Assembly: GCA_949130485.1 (NCBI GenBank)
Contig: OX422183.1
Location: 22,919,202 to 22,983,201 of the forward strand
From: Agelas oroides
Lineage: Eukaryota > Porifera > Demospongiae > Agelasida > Agelasidae
Direction: 5' to 3'
DNA length: 64,000 nt
Shown: one piece after another, positions 19,005 through 29,345 of the stretch
Layout: each line of letters begins with the position of its first letter
Position numbering within the stretch: the stretch's first letter is position 1
Made by a program: the position numbers and the translations under genes
The notes under the pieces: generated by a model
The model's input: only the letters and a program-made list of their open reading frames with translations
Database searches by the model: none
What the model was told of the DNA's origin: nothing

Positions 19005-19759
19005 CATGACTACACTGCTAATTCAAAGTATATGGTGCTTGTAACACACTTTGTGGGAGGCTAGTAAAGTTTACTCAAGTATCAGCTCCCACTACATGAA
19101 TCTTTTCCAGCATTGCATTCATAAAATTTGCATAGTAAGGATAGTCATGCAACTGTAGTAATCAAATACTTAGCTAAAATAACTTTGTTTTTTCTTTTAT
19201 GCTAGTCAGCTATGCTGCGCTAAGGTTTAAAGAAACCTCCAATGCAACATTTGTCATGTAAACAGTTCAGATTACATCATGTCTGTTCAAGTAACACAAT
19301 GACATTAATATATCCCAAGTTCCTCCCCTTTTGTTGCAATAACATGCACTACCGGTAGCTAACAAACTACAAATTAATATAACACAATGCACAGGCACAC
19401 TGAAGACCTAGAACTTGCACTCTGTTTTCAGGCTTCCTGTTACCTTTTTTTATTAAGTCTTCATGCAAATTTGTCGTATACTAGCATCACAGCAGATTCA
19501 TTTCTTAGCTTCACCAAGGTTTCCATGGCAACCACTCAATGCCCCCTAGGATGCCATTCTAGAGCATGTGAATGAGCACCCCAATTTTAGTGCAAGTTCA
19601 AAAGATATACTAGAGCCCTAATTAAAAAACTGTAAAACACTCCTTCCTCAGTTGAGTGCATTAAATACCCACTTCAGTCTCACTTCTTCGTTATGTGAAG
19701 GTTTAGGGTTATACCCTTTGCCAGTTTGCTGAGACTGACAAGGTACATGAATAACACTG
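19005..19759. other. No gene recognised
   Basis: Anonymous sequence right of the ISL2EU element; short open frames only. Confidence 0.35.
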
Positions 19760-19769
19760 TACATGAAAC

Positions 19770-19895
19770 TCATTGGAGGTCAAAGGTCAGTGAGGATTGC
19801 TCCTTCCTCCCTGCCTCCTCATCACTGCAGTCCAGCAACCAGGGACTTCCAGTCCTCCATACCCGAGTTGAAGCGCTCCACTAAGGGTGTCACCA
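19770..19895. repeat. Interspersed repeat also present at 62270-62400
   Basis: The segment CATTGGAGGT.AAAGGTCAG, TGAGGATTGCTCC.TCCCTC and CTCATCACTGCAGTCCAG.AA matches 62270-62400 almost base for base. Homology resumes at about 20692 (CTGGATGTGCAAA.CCTCCTT), so the 62.4-kb copy looks like the pre-insertion state of what lies between 19895 and 20692. Confidence 0.75.
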
Positions 19896-19993
19896 AGATG
19901 CAGTGGCGTAGCCTGGATGAGCAAGTTATGTGGGCACAGCATGGGCACACTCAGTGTGTGCATGCACTGCATCTTGGTGACACCCTTAGTGGA
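19880..19993. repeat. Inverted duplication CACTAAGGGTGTCACCAAGATGCAGTG
   Basis: A 27-28 bp arm at 19880-19907 is repeated in inverse orientation at 19966-19993, enclosing an AGTGGCGTAGCCTGGATG transposon end. The left arm contains unique flanking sequence of the repeat above, so target DNA was duplicated in inverted form. Confidence 0.8.
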
Positions 19994-19998
19994 GCCAC

Positions 19999-20421
19999 TG
20001 TAAAAAATTGGAGGTTGATTTAACCCCAAAAATGTCATCTCAGTTGCAGTCTTGCTTCATCCGTGCCCAGCAGGTGGCCCACCTCCTTTTGCCATGGTTA
20101 CATTCCTTGTCCAGTGAAGATTTATAGCAAACAATGAATTGGGCTGCAAATGAAATTCATTTTGTGATTGCATGTTGTGTGCCAAAAGGGGGTGGAACTC
20201 TCGCTATATTCATGTATTATTGCATGGACTCTGAAAAATATTCATGCATTATTGGCTAACCTTTGGGCAGTATTTATGCAAGTATTCATGCCATTTTGTA
20301 ACTTTGAGTACACAAAGGCTGTAACCCTACACTGTGGTAAAAGTTGGAGGTGGTATAGGCCAAGATCTTGCAAGTGAGTTAACCCATCTTGGGTTAAATC
20401 AACCTCCATTTTTATCCAGTG
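19999..20421. mobile_element. MITE with CACTG ends and TTGGAGGTTGATTTAACCC TIR
   Basis: Left end CACTGTAAAAAATTGGAGGT, continuing TGATTTAACCCC, is inverted at the right end (reverse complement CACTGGATAAAAATGGAGGT, TGATTTAACCCA). A second internal start (CACTGTGGTAAAAGTTGGAGG, 20329) suggests a nested copy. No coding content. Confidence 0.65.
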
Positions 20422-20692
20422 TGTGTAACACACATCTGCTAGGGGACCTAGGGCATGCTCTCACCATGAAAAATTTAAATTTCAAAATTATACACTTTGA
20501 GATTGCTTCTGAGGCCATTTTCTGCCACAAATACAATTCTTTCAGTCTTACCTGTATGCTTGCTTCATGTCCGCATGAAACTTGTGATCGCACATGATTA
20601 TTGACCATAGCTTTCTACATTATTTTTACCCGGGCACCAGCAAATTTTACGTGGGCACAAGCCCGGGTATGCCCGGCTGTAGCTATGCCACT
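20422..20692. mobile_element. Right end of a GTGGCGTAGC...GCTATGCCAC element
   Basis: The stretch ends GTAGCTATGCCACT at 20680-20692, inverse to AGTGGCGTAGCCTGG at 19905. The same termini recur at 56413 and 61870. AGTGGCGTAGC ends are common in hAT-like non-autonomous elements of invertebrates; this classification is from memory of such termini. Confidence 0.45.
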
Positions 20693-20725
20693 ACCTGGAT
20701 GTGCAAAACCTCCTTCTGATTGGGA

Positions 20726-21420
20726 TTTAGTCATGGTAGTCAAGTTAGGTCTCTCACCAGTGATGAATGTAAAGCATGAAGTTCACTTTTCTGATATATG
20801 TTTTTGAGATATTTACTTACTTTGAATGAGGGCATCCAACATCATACCATAATACTAATATTGAGTTTCAACATGAAACTGAAACCTTAACTACTGGTAA
20901 TAGTATGATATACCTGTGCAGTTTATCACAAGCAGCGTACTATTATTAACAGATTCTGCGTCCGATGGATCTCCTGGACTACAGGTACTATCATTCACTG
21001 CTGATGAGCTTCCAATTTGAATGATTGTGCCAGGGCTACGACTGGCATTGTAACTCAAGCGGGAGATGAAAGTACCAGAACAGTCAGAAATGTTAGGACA
21101 GTCAATCACTTCCACATGCAATATTCCAGGTTGCATCATATCAATACTCCTGGCGTCACTGCAAAATGATATAGTTTTGTTATATTGTTTCATTACAGGG
21201 TGCTGTACAGTTGCAAACAACTTTTTCTCCATCACAGACATAAGTCTGTCGTGTGCAGTTCATTGACAGGCTGAATACACTTGTAACTGCATGAAGTAAG
21301 ACATAAACAGTATAATCTTAATGTTAGTTAGCTTTCTCCCACCTGTCATGCAAAATTGTTTTGTGCAGGAGTCTTGGATTATATTATGCCATGTAAAAAT
21401 GAATTTTTTGGGGGCCATGT
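20726..21420 (-). repeat. Segmental duplication of the receptor region at 54.1-55.07 kb
   Basis: Both exonic and flanking intronic DNA match 54125-55070 in the same orientation: GGATTTAGTCATGG.AGTCAA, TTGAATGAGGGCATCCAAC-type sequence, GAGTTTCAACATGAAACTGA on one side, and CTTAATGTTA...CACCTGTCAT and GCCATGTAAAAAT on the other. It is therefore a DNA-level duplication and not a processed copy. Confidence 0.75.
20914..21286 (-). pseudogene. Frameshifted Ig-like ectodomain exon (paralogue of 54547-54924)
   Basis: Splice sites are intact (acceptor ATGCAG at 21287; donor ACAG/GTATAT at 20913/20914) and the frame starts well: SLSMNCTRQTYVCDGEKVV, then CNCTAPC. Compared with the 378-nt exon at 54.7 kb it has lost bases in the middle of the ...EIHWWDNKT region. 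It is 373 nt long and hits TAA (NETI*). After the lesion the other frame resumes with NKTISFCSDARS, HVEVIDCPN, SRLSYNAS and VNDSTCSPGD, ending INCTG. A recent loss is likely because the rest is well kept. No signal, linker or TM exons were found nearby. Confidence 0.75.
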
Positions 21421-21769
21421 AACATCTAATACTAGAAAATGTAGAACATTGTGGGGTCGAGCCTGAGCAAGCTGATACAGGAACAGTGTTATATCACTGA
21501 TGTAACACATCAAGTCAAGCATCCTCCTACATGCACATCCATTCACCATTCACAGGTGGTTTTAAAAGTGATTAAAAAAAAAAGTCAAATGAAAAGACAT
21601 GCTATGCATATATACACAATCATAATGCATATCAGTGCCAGGGACCGAGATAAATGTTTGATACATATTCCAGTCGTTTCTCCAGCCAGGGCAGCTACTG
21701 TAGCTACACATGCATGGACTAAGCTTCACGCTCAAATCATTAGCTGAGTCTCCGGTGTCATAGGATATT

Positions 21770-22062
21770 TGGCATCCCCGGTTTTTTGTATCCCCGTACA
21801 TAATATCCTAGGATATTACGTACCCCCGCACGAAATATCCTCAGGATATACGGTACCCCCAAATGTATCCCCTAGGAAATTTTGTATCCCGTTGCGGTGT
21901 CATAGGATGGGCTGTCCCCCCCTTAAATTGTCCCCCCGGAGGCGTGATCCTAGGACCAGCTGTCCCCCAGGACAACTTGTCCTAGGACCACGTGTCCCCC
22001 TAGGACAGCTGGTCCTAGGCCCATGTGTCCCCCTTAGGACGAGTTGTCCCCCCATGAGTCAG
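21770..22062 (+). repeat. Array of CCTAGGA palindromes alternating with GTCCCCC / GTATCCCC
   Basis: About a dozen imperfect units of 20-25 bp. The first half uses ATATCCTAGGATAT-type palindromes with GTACCCCC or GTATCCCC; the second half uses TCCTAGGAC palindromes with TGTCCCCC (six occurrences). The inverted counterpart (GGGGATACAAAATATCC) lies at 23040-23090, so these form the inner part of the element's termini. Confidence 0.8.
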
Positions 22063-22581
22063 AGGTTACCGAGTACCTGTATCCTCTGCAGCCGTTCTGT
22101 CCACCAAAACTATTGCAAACTTATATACAAACCCTTTTTGCACCAGTGCTGTGATGGATTGGTCTCGTGCCCAACCGTCTACGCTCCCCAAGCTGAAACT
22201 GTTCTCTACACTGGCTGAGGGGCGTGAACGACTGGGTACGGGACTACTGAGTTTATATTTACAACTGCTGCAACACCATGCTACTTTTGGGTCCAATGTT
22301 TGAAAACTATGATGCCAGCCTTGTTCTCAGGCTTCTCATCACGTACAGTAAAAATATATAGAGTTGATCGGTTGACTGGACTTCAACTTGATATCAGTAG
22401 AAGCACAACATGGCTGCATGCCATCCTCTGCGCGGGTGTACTCGTGAAACTTTGCTGAATGATGCTAGCTTTGTTCTCAGGCTCTGCGCCTGACTTCTCA
22501 TATCGAGGTTACCCAGGCAACATCTAAGAATGTTGCCCATATCTCTCTTGTACAGTGATGTTGCCTAGGTAACAGGTTATA

Positions 22582-22698
22582 TAATAGTTATATCCCTCCC
22601 TGGGGTGTGGTCTTGCACATTGGTGTCGGGCTATTGGTGTCGGGCTATGCCCGACACCAATGTGCAAGACCACACCCCAGGGAGGGATATAACTATTA
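22582..22698. repeat. Perfect 50-bp-arm hairpin with duplicated loop
   Basis: The left arm (22582-22631) begins TAATAGTTATATCCCTCCCT and ends CATTGGTGTCGGGC; the right arm (22649-22698) is its exact reverse complement. The 17-base loop repeats ATTGGTGTCGGGCTAT from the arm, so the top looks like a slipped or duplicated palindrome end. Confidence 0.9.
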
Positions 22699-23783
22699 CT
22701 AAGGTGGTGTGTATGGGAGGTACAGACAGAATTTATGTTGGTGTTGCGTTGAATAGAAGTTGTTGTGTCATCCCTATGTATACAGGTCAGACGATGTGAG
22801 ATTTGCCAAAGGAGCAAAAGGAAATTTGACAAGCCTTCTCCCATGCTATGTAGACATGCTGTTATTGTACTTGTACACATGCTGTTAATATACTTGTAAG
22901 TAGATATGCAATTATTACTATACTTAAGCATTTTTCACATTCTTCAGTCTTTGAACATGGTAATCAACAATGCCACATGGAAAAAGTGTAACATGCAATA
23001 GTAATCATTAACATAGAAGGGGTACAAAAAATACTAGGATATTTTGCATGGGGATACAATATTTTGGGGGATACAAAATATCCTGTGACACCGGCGTGTA
23101 CGAGTGCCGTTTATGCACGGACTTTACCCGAAGCGACGTCAACCATCGTCCATAAATATTATTTACATCGTTGTGAGCAGCCTGCTGTTGAAGGTCCGTA
23201 GCTGTACAAACCACGATTACGTTGCTATGCGTGCTTCAACTTCTTCGCTTCAGGTCGCAGACGCTCTACTCCGGCTGTAGCCTTCACCTACCGAGTACAC
23301 GAGGGCGTTCAAGGCTTCGTAAAATACTTAATGCGTTAATTTAAAGTTTACGGTATATGGCCGCAAGCAAACTGACAGACAGACAGACAGACTTACACAC
23401 GCACGTGCGCAATGCAGTCCCGCTAGTGTGGGGCTCGCTCAGGCTCGCCCCAATTACAACATTTGTTGTCTTTTCGTAAAAGTATAATTATGTATAAATT
23501 GAAGATTATAGGTTTTTGTGGAGATATATACTGTCTTTTTGTCCGACACTCATTAGTCCAATCCATTGTCCAGTCCAGGTTTTACACCAACACAATGTTT
23601 AGAGTAAATGGGGCTTCCCTAACTTGGGATCTCCCAGAGACTAGCTAGAGTACTATGCATGGGGGCCATGCCGAACTTGCTCATAAAGCTTCTGTGGTGA
23701 GATGTCAGCCCTAGAGATACACTAGGTAGTTCAACTTATACTGAGCAGAACCGGTTACATGAGTTAGCTGCAACTGTGTATGT

Positions 23784-23850
23784 TCATTGTTCCATTCCAT
23801 TTTCCATTCCATTTTCCATTCCATCATTCCATTCCATATTCCAGTCCAGC
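23784..23850. repeat. TTCCATTCCAT simple repeat
   Basis: Iterations of TTCCATTCCAT with slight variation, next to a CCAGTCCAGCAATTAGAGACG end of the GGTCGT family described at 53125. Confidence 0.8.
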
Positions 23851-24088
23851 AATTAGAGACGCCCTATGAGGAGACCCACGTTACTTGGATCAACTGAATT
23901 CCCCTCCTCCCCATGATGGAGCATGACAGAATCTGGTAAGCATTGGACAACCTTACTATGTAATACAGCAGCTCATTCAAAGATCCCTGCTCGATATTTA
24001 TTGCTGAAACTAATTACACCCGAAGTAGAAAGAAAAAAAAAAAAAAGATCCGGGATAACAAAGCCATAAGAGTGCTCGTACCTACCCC

Positions 24089-24117
24089 TAACAAAACAAA
24101 ACAAAACAAAACAAAAC
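24089..24117. repeat. (AAAAC)n microsatellite
   Basis: Five to six AAAAC units; a poly-A run precedes it at 24029-24046. Confidence 0.9.
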
Positions 24118-25488
24118 ACTTGGTGTGTAAAGGGAAATGGAGAGAAATACTGGATTGCTAGATTGTTAAACATAAATACAAACAAATAAAAAAAATAATA
24201 ATAAACCCAGTTAACAAGCATTATACATAAATGCTATCAGCAACATCTGCAACAGCAGTAGCAGTAGATAAGAGCCAACAGCCCAATGACACCAGTTGGT
24301 ATTCCAATAAGCAGACCACGCCTGAATATGTGTATGCATGTGCATAAAGGAGTTACTTTCATCAATCCGTTCATCAATTCATCATTGCCAAGTCATAATT
24401 ATACAAACGAAAAATCATGCATGCCCTTTGACTTTTACACAGCCATATCAGGTTAAATAATTTATAGAGAAATTGATGATGCAATAGCTATCAGGTTCAG
24501 GCACTGAGTGGGGAAATAACTGCATGGGCTACCCTTCAATTAAGGTGAGGAAATCCCCAAGAACTACCCCTCCTATGTACTTTGTTGATTGAGATTGTAA
24601 CGCTTCATGGACAATCTTGCTATAGTATATTGAAGGATAGCATGCAACATACTGATTGCGAGACAATGCATTCATACACTACAACTTACATATGATCCTT
24701 CTCTTCCATGCTGCAACTGCCAACACCTAGCCAGCAGTCTTTATTTCTAGGGTTTCCATAACCATCCTGGCAATTGCAACCTAGTTTATATGTATAATGT
24801 AAATGCAATATAGTTTTTGTCTATAAGGAAAGGCTTGTACATAGATTATTCTGTCCGGACTATTTACCTTAAGCACGATACGTATTAATTTACGCTACTC
24901 CACTATCCTGCTGTGATTGCACGGCGAGTCGCGGATATACTCCTCGTATGCGTAGTATATCCAATACTTAGGTGGTGCCCTCGGCAGTATGTGGTGGTGG
25001 ATCGATGAAGGCTAATCAATGCATTATGGTTTTATAGGCCAAACTTTTTGAACGCGAAAGACTGAATATACGTCACTGTTTGTCAGTGTTATCGCTATGT
25101 GTTAGGGTCAAATTGACAAGTGTTGTTAACAAGCACAGGGCGGCTTGATTTGTGTTGTAGTGTGTAACTAGGCTGGACTAGTTTCTCCAAATATTTGATT
25201 ACTGCCATGTAGACTGGTTTAAAGTCATGCTCGTGGTTAGACATCTAGCTTACCAGATAGTGCTGATTTTCTCATTTTTACTAACAGCTCCAATAGACTC
25301 AGCCATTTTCAAGTCATTTGAAAAACTGGAGGTGGTTTATTAGGCCAGGCAAAGTGGATTCACAGTTTATTGTCCCCGCCTGCATGCTATTCTGGGAAAT
25401 TCCCAAAAATTTCATTTTTCATTATATCATGTGGCCATCATGTGGTAGGCCTTAAATGATGGCGTCGTTTGCAAGCGTGCATGTTTCT

Positions 25489-25537
25489 TAGTCTCGTGTA
25501 GCCAGACTCCCTGCGAGAGTCTGGCTACGCGAGACTA
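25489..25537. mobile_element. 49-bp palindromic MITE with 9-bp target duplication
   Basis: TAGTCTCGTGTAGCCAGACT faces its inverse AGTCTGGCTACGCGAGACTA around an 8-9 base spacer. It is flanked by CATGTTTCT at 25480-25488 and 25538-25546, a perfect 9-bp direct repeat as made by Mutator-like elements. The same ends cap the 395-bp element at 44050. Confidence 0.85.
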
Positions 25538-25776
25538 CATGTTTCTACCGCCAACAAGACACTCGTTCCGTGGAGTATAGTTCCGAGGGAAAACCAATGA
25601 ACGAATGAACTTGACTCAGGTATGCTGAAATCCAAGAACCAAGTGACCTTGTTTTGCAAACAACAGTTACAGTAGTTTCTATGACTTCCGTTCTTCTGAA
25701 AATGCACATTGTACACAAAAGGTTATGTGCCAAAATATGGGATTTTGTTTTAATATGGGGGTTATATGTATTAGTT

Positions 25777-25885
25777 AAATCACCCTCACGAGGGATGTTG
25801 CCGGTTTATAAGCCCGACACCCAAGGGCGCGTAGCGCCCGAAGGGGAGGGCTTATAAACCGCAACATCCCGAGTGAGGGTGATTT
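25777..25885. repeat. 109-bp hairpin with GGGCGC...GCGCCC loop
   Basis: The left arm AAATCACCCTCACGAGGGAT continues to CGGTTTATAAGCCC and is inverted on the right with few mismatches (GGGCTTATAAACCGCAACAT, then CCCGAGTGAGGGTGATTT). The loop has its own GGGCGCGTAGCGCCC palindrome. Confidence 0.85.
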
Positions 25886-26020
25886 ATAGCTTGTTGCTAG
25901 GTGGTTGTTTTGGCAACACGGAAATGACGTCATTACTGTCCGTATACTCCATTCGCATTGCCGTATTTTCGAATTTGAACTGGGTGCTCGCTGCTCGAGT
26001 GTAGCTGCTCTGCTAGTGTT

Positions 26021-26490
26021 ATGGCGAAACGGGGAGTAGAATTTATGTTGCCCTCACTTTTGGCAAATATTCCGAAACGCTCTAAGGACTGCCACGAGCG
26101 GTTTCGTTTAGACACGGGGGAGTGGACTGATTCGAGCGATGAAAGTTATACAGAGAGTGAGGCGCCTAACTCGAATCCACCAAAGAAAAAGTTGAGTCTG
26201 CCAAAGGAAGGCAAGGAAAATCGATGGTGATTTGTGGACAAAGCAAAGGAAGCAGCTCTTCGGAAAAGTTTGTACCCAAAAGTACCGCTACAAGCACAAA
26301 ATGGGCTGTGTCGAACTTTGTTGCGTGGCGAGATGGCCGAAACGCTCATTATTGCATTGAATCCGAGAAGCAAGTCCCCATGGATCTCCTTGAAAACACC
26401 GATACTGCAGTCCTTAGGGGATCGTCTAAGTTCACATAGCTCTATGAGGTTACGTCATAAAACCCCACATGGGAGTTCCCCGTGCCCACC
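26021..26490 (+). pseudogene. Transposon-type gene fragment (DUF3504/Crypton-like N-terminus)
   Basis: ATG 26021 gives MAKRGVEFMLPSLLANIPKR, CHERFRLDTGEW and an acidic TDSSDESYTESE, followed by a basic PPKKKLS and TGA at 26228. In a second frame the sequence continues FVPKSTATSTKWAVSNFVAW, RDGRNAHYCIESEK and VPMDLLENTD. The VPKST...W.V..F..WRD.RN block resembles the start of DUF3504 proteins (QRICH1/ZMYM type), a family derived from Crypton tyrosine recombinases. The recombinase core is absent. The fragment sits inside an inverted-repeat arm, and a second inverted copy is at 28891-29082. A host-gene fragment captured by a transposon is the alternative. Confidence 0.55.
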
Positions 26491-26554
26491 GCATAATCGC
26501 GATAACCCTCTTTCTACGTAATTTAACTTACTAAAATTGAACTAGCATGCATTC

Positions 26555-26640
26555 AGAGAGTATGCAGCATATCAAGGTAAAAGAGACCAAGTAAGCATAA
26601 TATCAGTAAGATAAAGTAGTCAGGATGAAGGTATATATTC
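26555..26640 (+). repeat. AGCATATCAAGG motif, copy A (+)
   Basis: Order of blocks: GAGAGTATGCAGCATATCAA, GTAAGCATAATATCAGTA, AGTAGTCAGGATGAAGG, TATATTCATGGCAG. This defines the plus orientation of the ~100-bp motif that recurs eight times between 26.5 and 35.7 kb. Confidence 0.8.
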
Positions 26641-26900
26641 ATGGCAGTTGTTGAGGGGGGAAATCGACTGTACATGACTGAGCTAGGCTCCATAAAACAT
26701 GCATATAAGTCTGAGTACAGCATACTTGGTAAAGATGATCATGTGAGAGTACAGTCAGTCCATGAGGGCAGTGAAAGCATGTACATGGTAACTTCTTGTC
26801 ACACACAAGTCGATCAAGGTTTCAAGTGTTTGTGTGCATAATTTGTTAGTACCATGGCAAACCTACTGTGTACAGTTAGCTGTGTGCATTGTGAGCTTGC

Positions 26901-27000
26901 ACTCAAACTATCCATGAAATTTCTACCTTCTCCACTGACTACTTACTTATATTGCTTACTTGATTCTATTTACACTTGATATGCTAAATTCTCACTCAAT
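26901..27000 (-). repeat. AGCATATCAAGG motif, copy B (-)
   Basis: The reverse complement reads CATTGAGTGAGAATTTAGCA, TATCAAGTG, ATCAAGTAAGCA, AGTAGTCAGTGGAGAAGG, AAATTTC, AGTTTGAGTGC, collinear with copy A. Confidence 0.75.
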
Positions 27001-28291
27001 GATACTGTCTGTGTCACTGCATACACAGCCAGCCTCATACTACAAGCCCAAGACCGTGTCACACAAGTATACCAATCATTACTTTAGCAAACTTGTATGT
27101 TTGAAATCAGCCTTGTTCCCAAGTTCCCACCCAGCTTTCTGTCGGCACTGCAAGTGATGGAAAGTGAAGTAAGGAAGGCCTGGAAATGAGGCTATGATCA
27201 ACTTGTGTATACACTCCCCTCCCTTCACCAACAAAACGACTACACAAATTCAGACAAGTTCTAATACCACTATCAGATCACCAAGAAATAGACTAGGGGA
27301 AGCTTCTCCCCTGCCCCTGAGCCCTGGAGGAGTACTAGGAAATGGCTTTTGTTAAAAAAAACCACCTAAAAATTTAAAATGCAGCTATAGGTGTGATTTT
27401 ACCCCTCAGATTGCATCGCAAATGATCTCAGAGCACCTGAAAACCAAATTTTTGTTGTGGAGCATGCCAGAGCCCCTAGACAATGCTTCAAACAGCTTCC
27501 CCAAAAAACTCAAAATCCTAGATAGAACCCTCTCTTCTCAAAACATGAGGGGACAGACTGCACACAACAGACCTTCCTCTAGCAACCCACTTGGAGAAAA
27601 AGGAGACATCCTATGTTTGAGACAAGCATCCTGTGTGTATGTTCCAACTCTCACTTCAAGTGTCAGGCATCCCATGACCCATTTGCTCCCCAGTGATCTC
27701 TATCTGTGATGTTCTACCTGGATGGGGCTTAACAGATACTTCCATCACTTATTCACTTGATGAAATTGTCTGAGTCTGTATTTATGAACTCTGTCTGCTG
27801 AGAAAAGTTGTGGTAGTGATTGCATGATAAGAAATCAGAAGTCTGGCTGAACTCTTCATTGAATCTTGCATCCTCATGCAAATTTATTCAGTGATCAGTG
27901 CCTCATGGTGCATGGATTGTATATTTATAGGCTTTCCTTAGCCTTGTACCCAGGCTCTCTCAGCACAAAGCTCTGTTCACATATTTGAAACAGTCTCAGA
28001 CTTCACAATGCCAAACCATCCCCTACCATTTCTCTCAGAGCATCAACCCTCCTCCTAATTTACATTTTAATTTGTGAAACAAGACTTGTTGTGTATGCTA
28101 GTGATATAATGGTCGTCATGGGACCAGCATTTATTATTTTTTTGCTGTTTCAAACAGGTGGTTGCTTTACACAGGTCATTTTGCATATAATTAGTACAAC
28201 TGGGACCAGGAGTAGTGGCCGCAACAAACAAGAGGTGGCTGTTTTTAATATCCAGTGACCACTATAGACAGGTTTCACTCTAGTGACAATA
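27001..28291. other. Spacer of foldback region 1, no gene recognised
   Basis: It holds a degraded CCTTGTTCCCAAG...GGCCTGGAAATGAGGCT foldback pair (27110-27192), a lone CCTTGTACCCAGG half (27944) and anonymous DNA. Short open frames have no recognisable domain. Confidence 0.4.
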
Positions 28292-28377
28292 CATTGAGTG
28301 AGAATGCAGCATATCAACCAGTAAGCGGCAGAATGTCAATGGAGAAGGTACAGATTCTACGACGAGTTTGAGTGCAG
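28292..28377 (+). repeat. AGCATATCAAGG motif, copy C (+)
   Basis: CATTGAGTGAGAATGCAGCA, TATCAACCAGTAAGC, TCAATGGAGAAGG, ATTCT, AGTTTGAGTGCAG; closest to copy B in inverse orientation. Confidence 0.7.
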
Positions 28378-28639
28378 CACAGTTAGCTTGCAGTACATGC
28401 CGATATTAAATGCACACTGTCACTGCTCACTTTGGCCTGGGCTTGCTATGGAATGATGCACACAGTGATCAAAAAGTAATTCGTGTGGACTACTAAACCG
28501 TTTACAAGCCTTTGCTGCCCAATACAGCACAAACTTAGGCCTCAAGAACAGACTGTACCTTCAAATGGCCATCTCAGTTAACTCCAACATGCCTCTTATG
28601 GAGCCTAGCTCAGTCATGTACAGTCGATTTCCACCCTCA

Positions 28640-28740
28640 ACATCTGCCACGAATATATACCTTCATCCTGACTACTTTATCTTACTGATATTATGCTTAC
28701 TTGGTCTCTTTTACCTTGATATGTTGCATACTCACTGAAT
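28640..28740 (-). repeat. AGCATATCAAGG motif, copy D (-)
   Basis: Inverse partner of copy A with few mismatches (ATTCAGTGAGTATGCAACAT, ATCAAGGTAAAAGAGACCAA, GTAAGCATAATATCAGTAAG). Confidence 0.8.
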
Positions 28741-28890
28741 GCATGCTAGTTCAATTTTAGTAAGTTAAATTACGTAGAAAGAGGGTTATCACGATTATGC
28801 GGTGGGCACGGGGAACTCCCATGTGAGGTTTTATGACGTAACCTCATAGAGCTATGTGAACTTAGACGATCCCCTGTCCTTAGCAAGTGG

Positions 28891-29082
28891 CTAAGTTTGC
28901 TTAGGCGTCTCACTCTCTGTAGAACTTTCATCGCTCGACTCAGTCCACTCCCCCATGTCTAAACGAAACCGCTCGTGGCATTCCTTGGAGAGTTTCGAGA
29001 TATTTGCCAAAAGTGAGGGTGAGATCAATTCTGCTCCCTGTTTTGCCATAACACACTTCACTAGCAGAGCAGCTACACTCAA
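28891..29082 (-). pseudogene. Inverted, deleted copy of the DUF3504-like fragment
   Basis: Minus-strand ATG at 29082 gives MAKQGAELISPSLLANISKL, CHERFRLDMGEWTESSDESS, TESETP, then ends early at KQT. Relative to the plus copy at 26021 about 230 bp (the basic stretch and the WRDGRN block) are missing. Beyond the junction the DNA again matches 26410 onward (GGGGATCGTCTAAGTTCACA). Confidence 0.65.
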
Positions 29083-29253
29083 ACAAACTTAGCCACACAG
29101 TGTTCCTTCACCTCTTACCTTGCCTTCCAGTTCTGTGCTGGGTCTAACTGATCATGACTTGAGTTTCATGAGTTCATGTATGACCTGCATTTTGGGGGTT
29201 TAATGTTTGTTGTGTTGTACATGTACTGTACTTTTTGGGGGATATGGCAATAT

Positions 29254-29345
29254 AGCCACTCTTCACACCTGATATAGTCACAGTTCACACCTGATATAGC
29301 CACTCTTCACACCTGATATAGCCACTCTTCACACCTGATATAGCT
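29254..29345. repeat. 22-bp tandem repeat CCACTCTTCACACCTGATATAG
   Basis: About four copies, one with TCACAGTT in place of CCACTCTT. Confidence 0.9.

Larger units (their letters stand above)
21752..23094. mobile_element. 1.3-kb TIR element, CCGGTGTCA(T/C)AGGATATTTTG ends
   Basis: The left end CCGGTGTCATAGGATATTTG is inverted at the right end (CAAAATATCCTGTGACACCGG, ending 23094). The interior holds two arrays of short palindromic motifs and a 117-bp perfect hairpin, but no gene. Superfamily unknown; no target duplication was apparent at the boundaries chosen. Confidence 0.7.
23095..25329. other. Gene-free stretch with small repeats
   Basis: It contains a GACAGACAGACAGACA run followed by a GGGGCTCGCTCAGGCTCGCCCC hairpin (23367-23452), a CCAGTCCAGG-type fragment (23555-23590), and a TTCCATTCCAT simple repeat (23784-23850). 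It also has a poly-A run (24029-24046) and an (AACAA)n microsatellite (24089-24117). No protein-coding exon was recognised. Confidence 0.5.
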
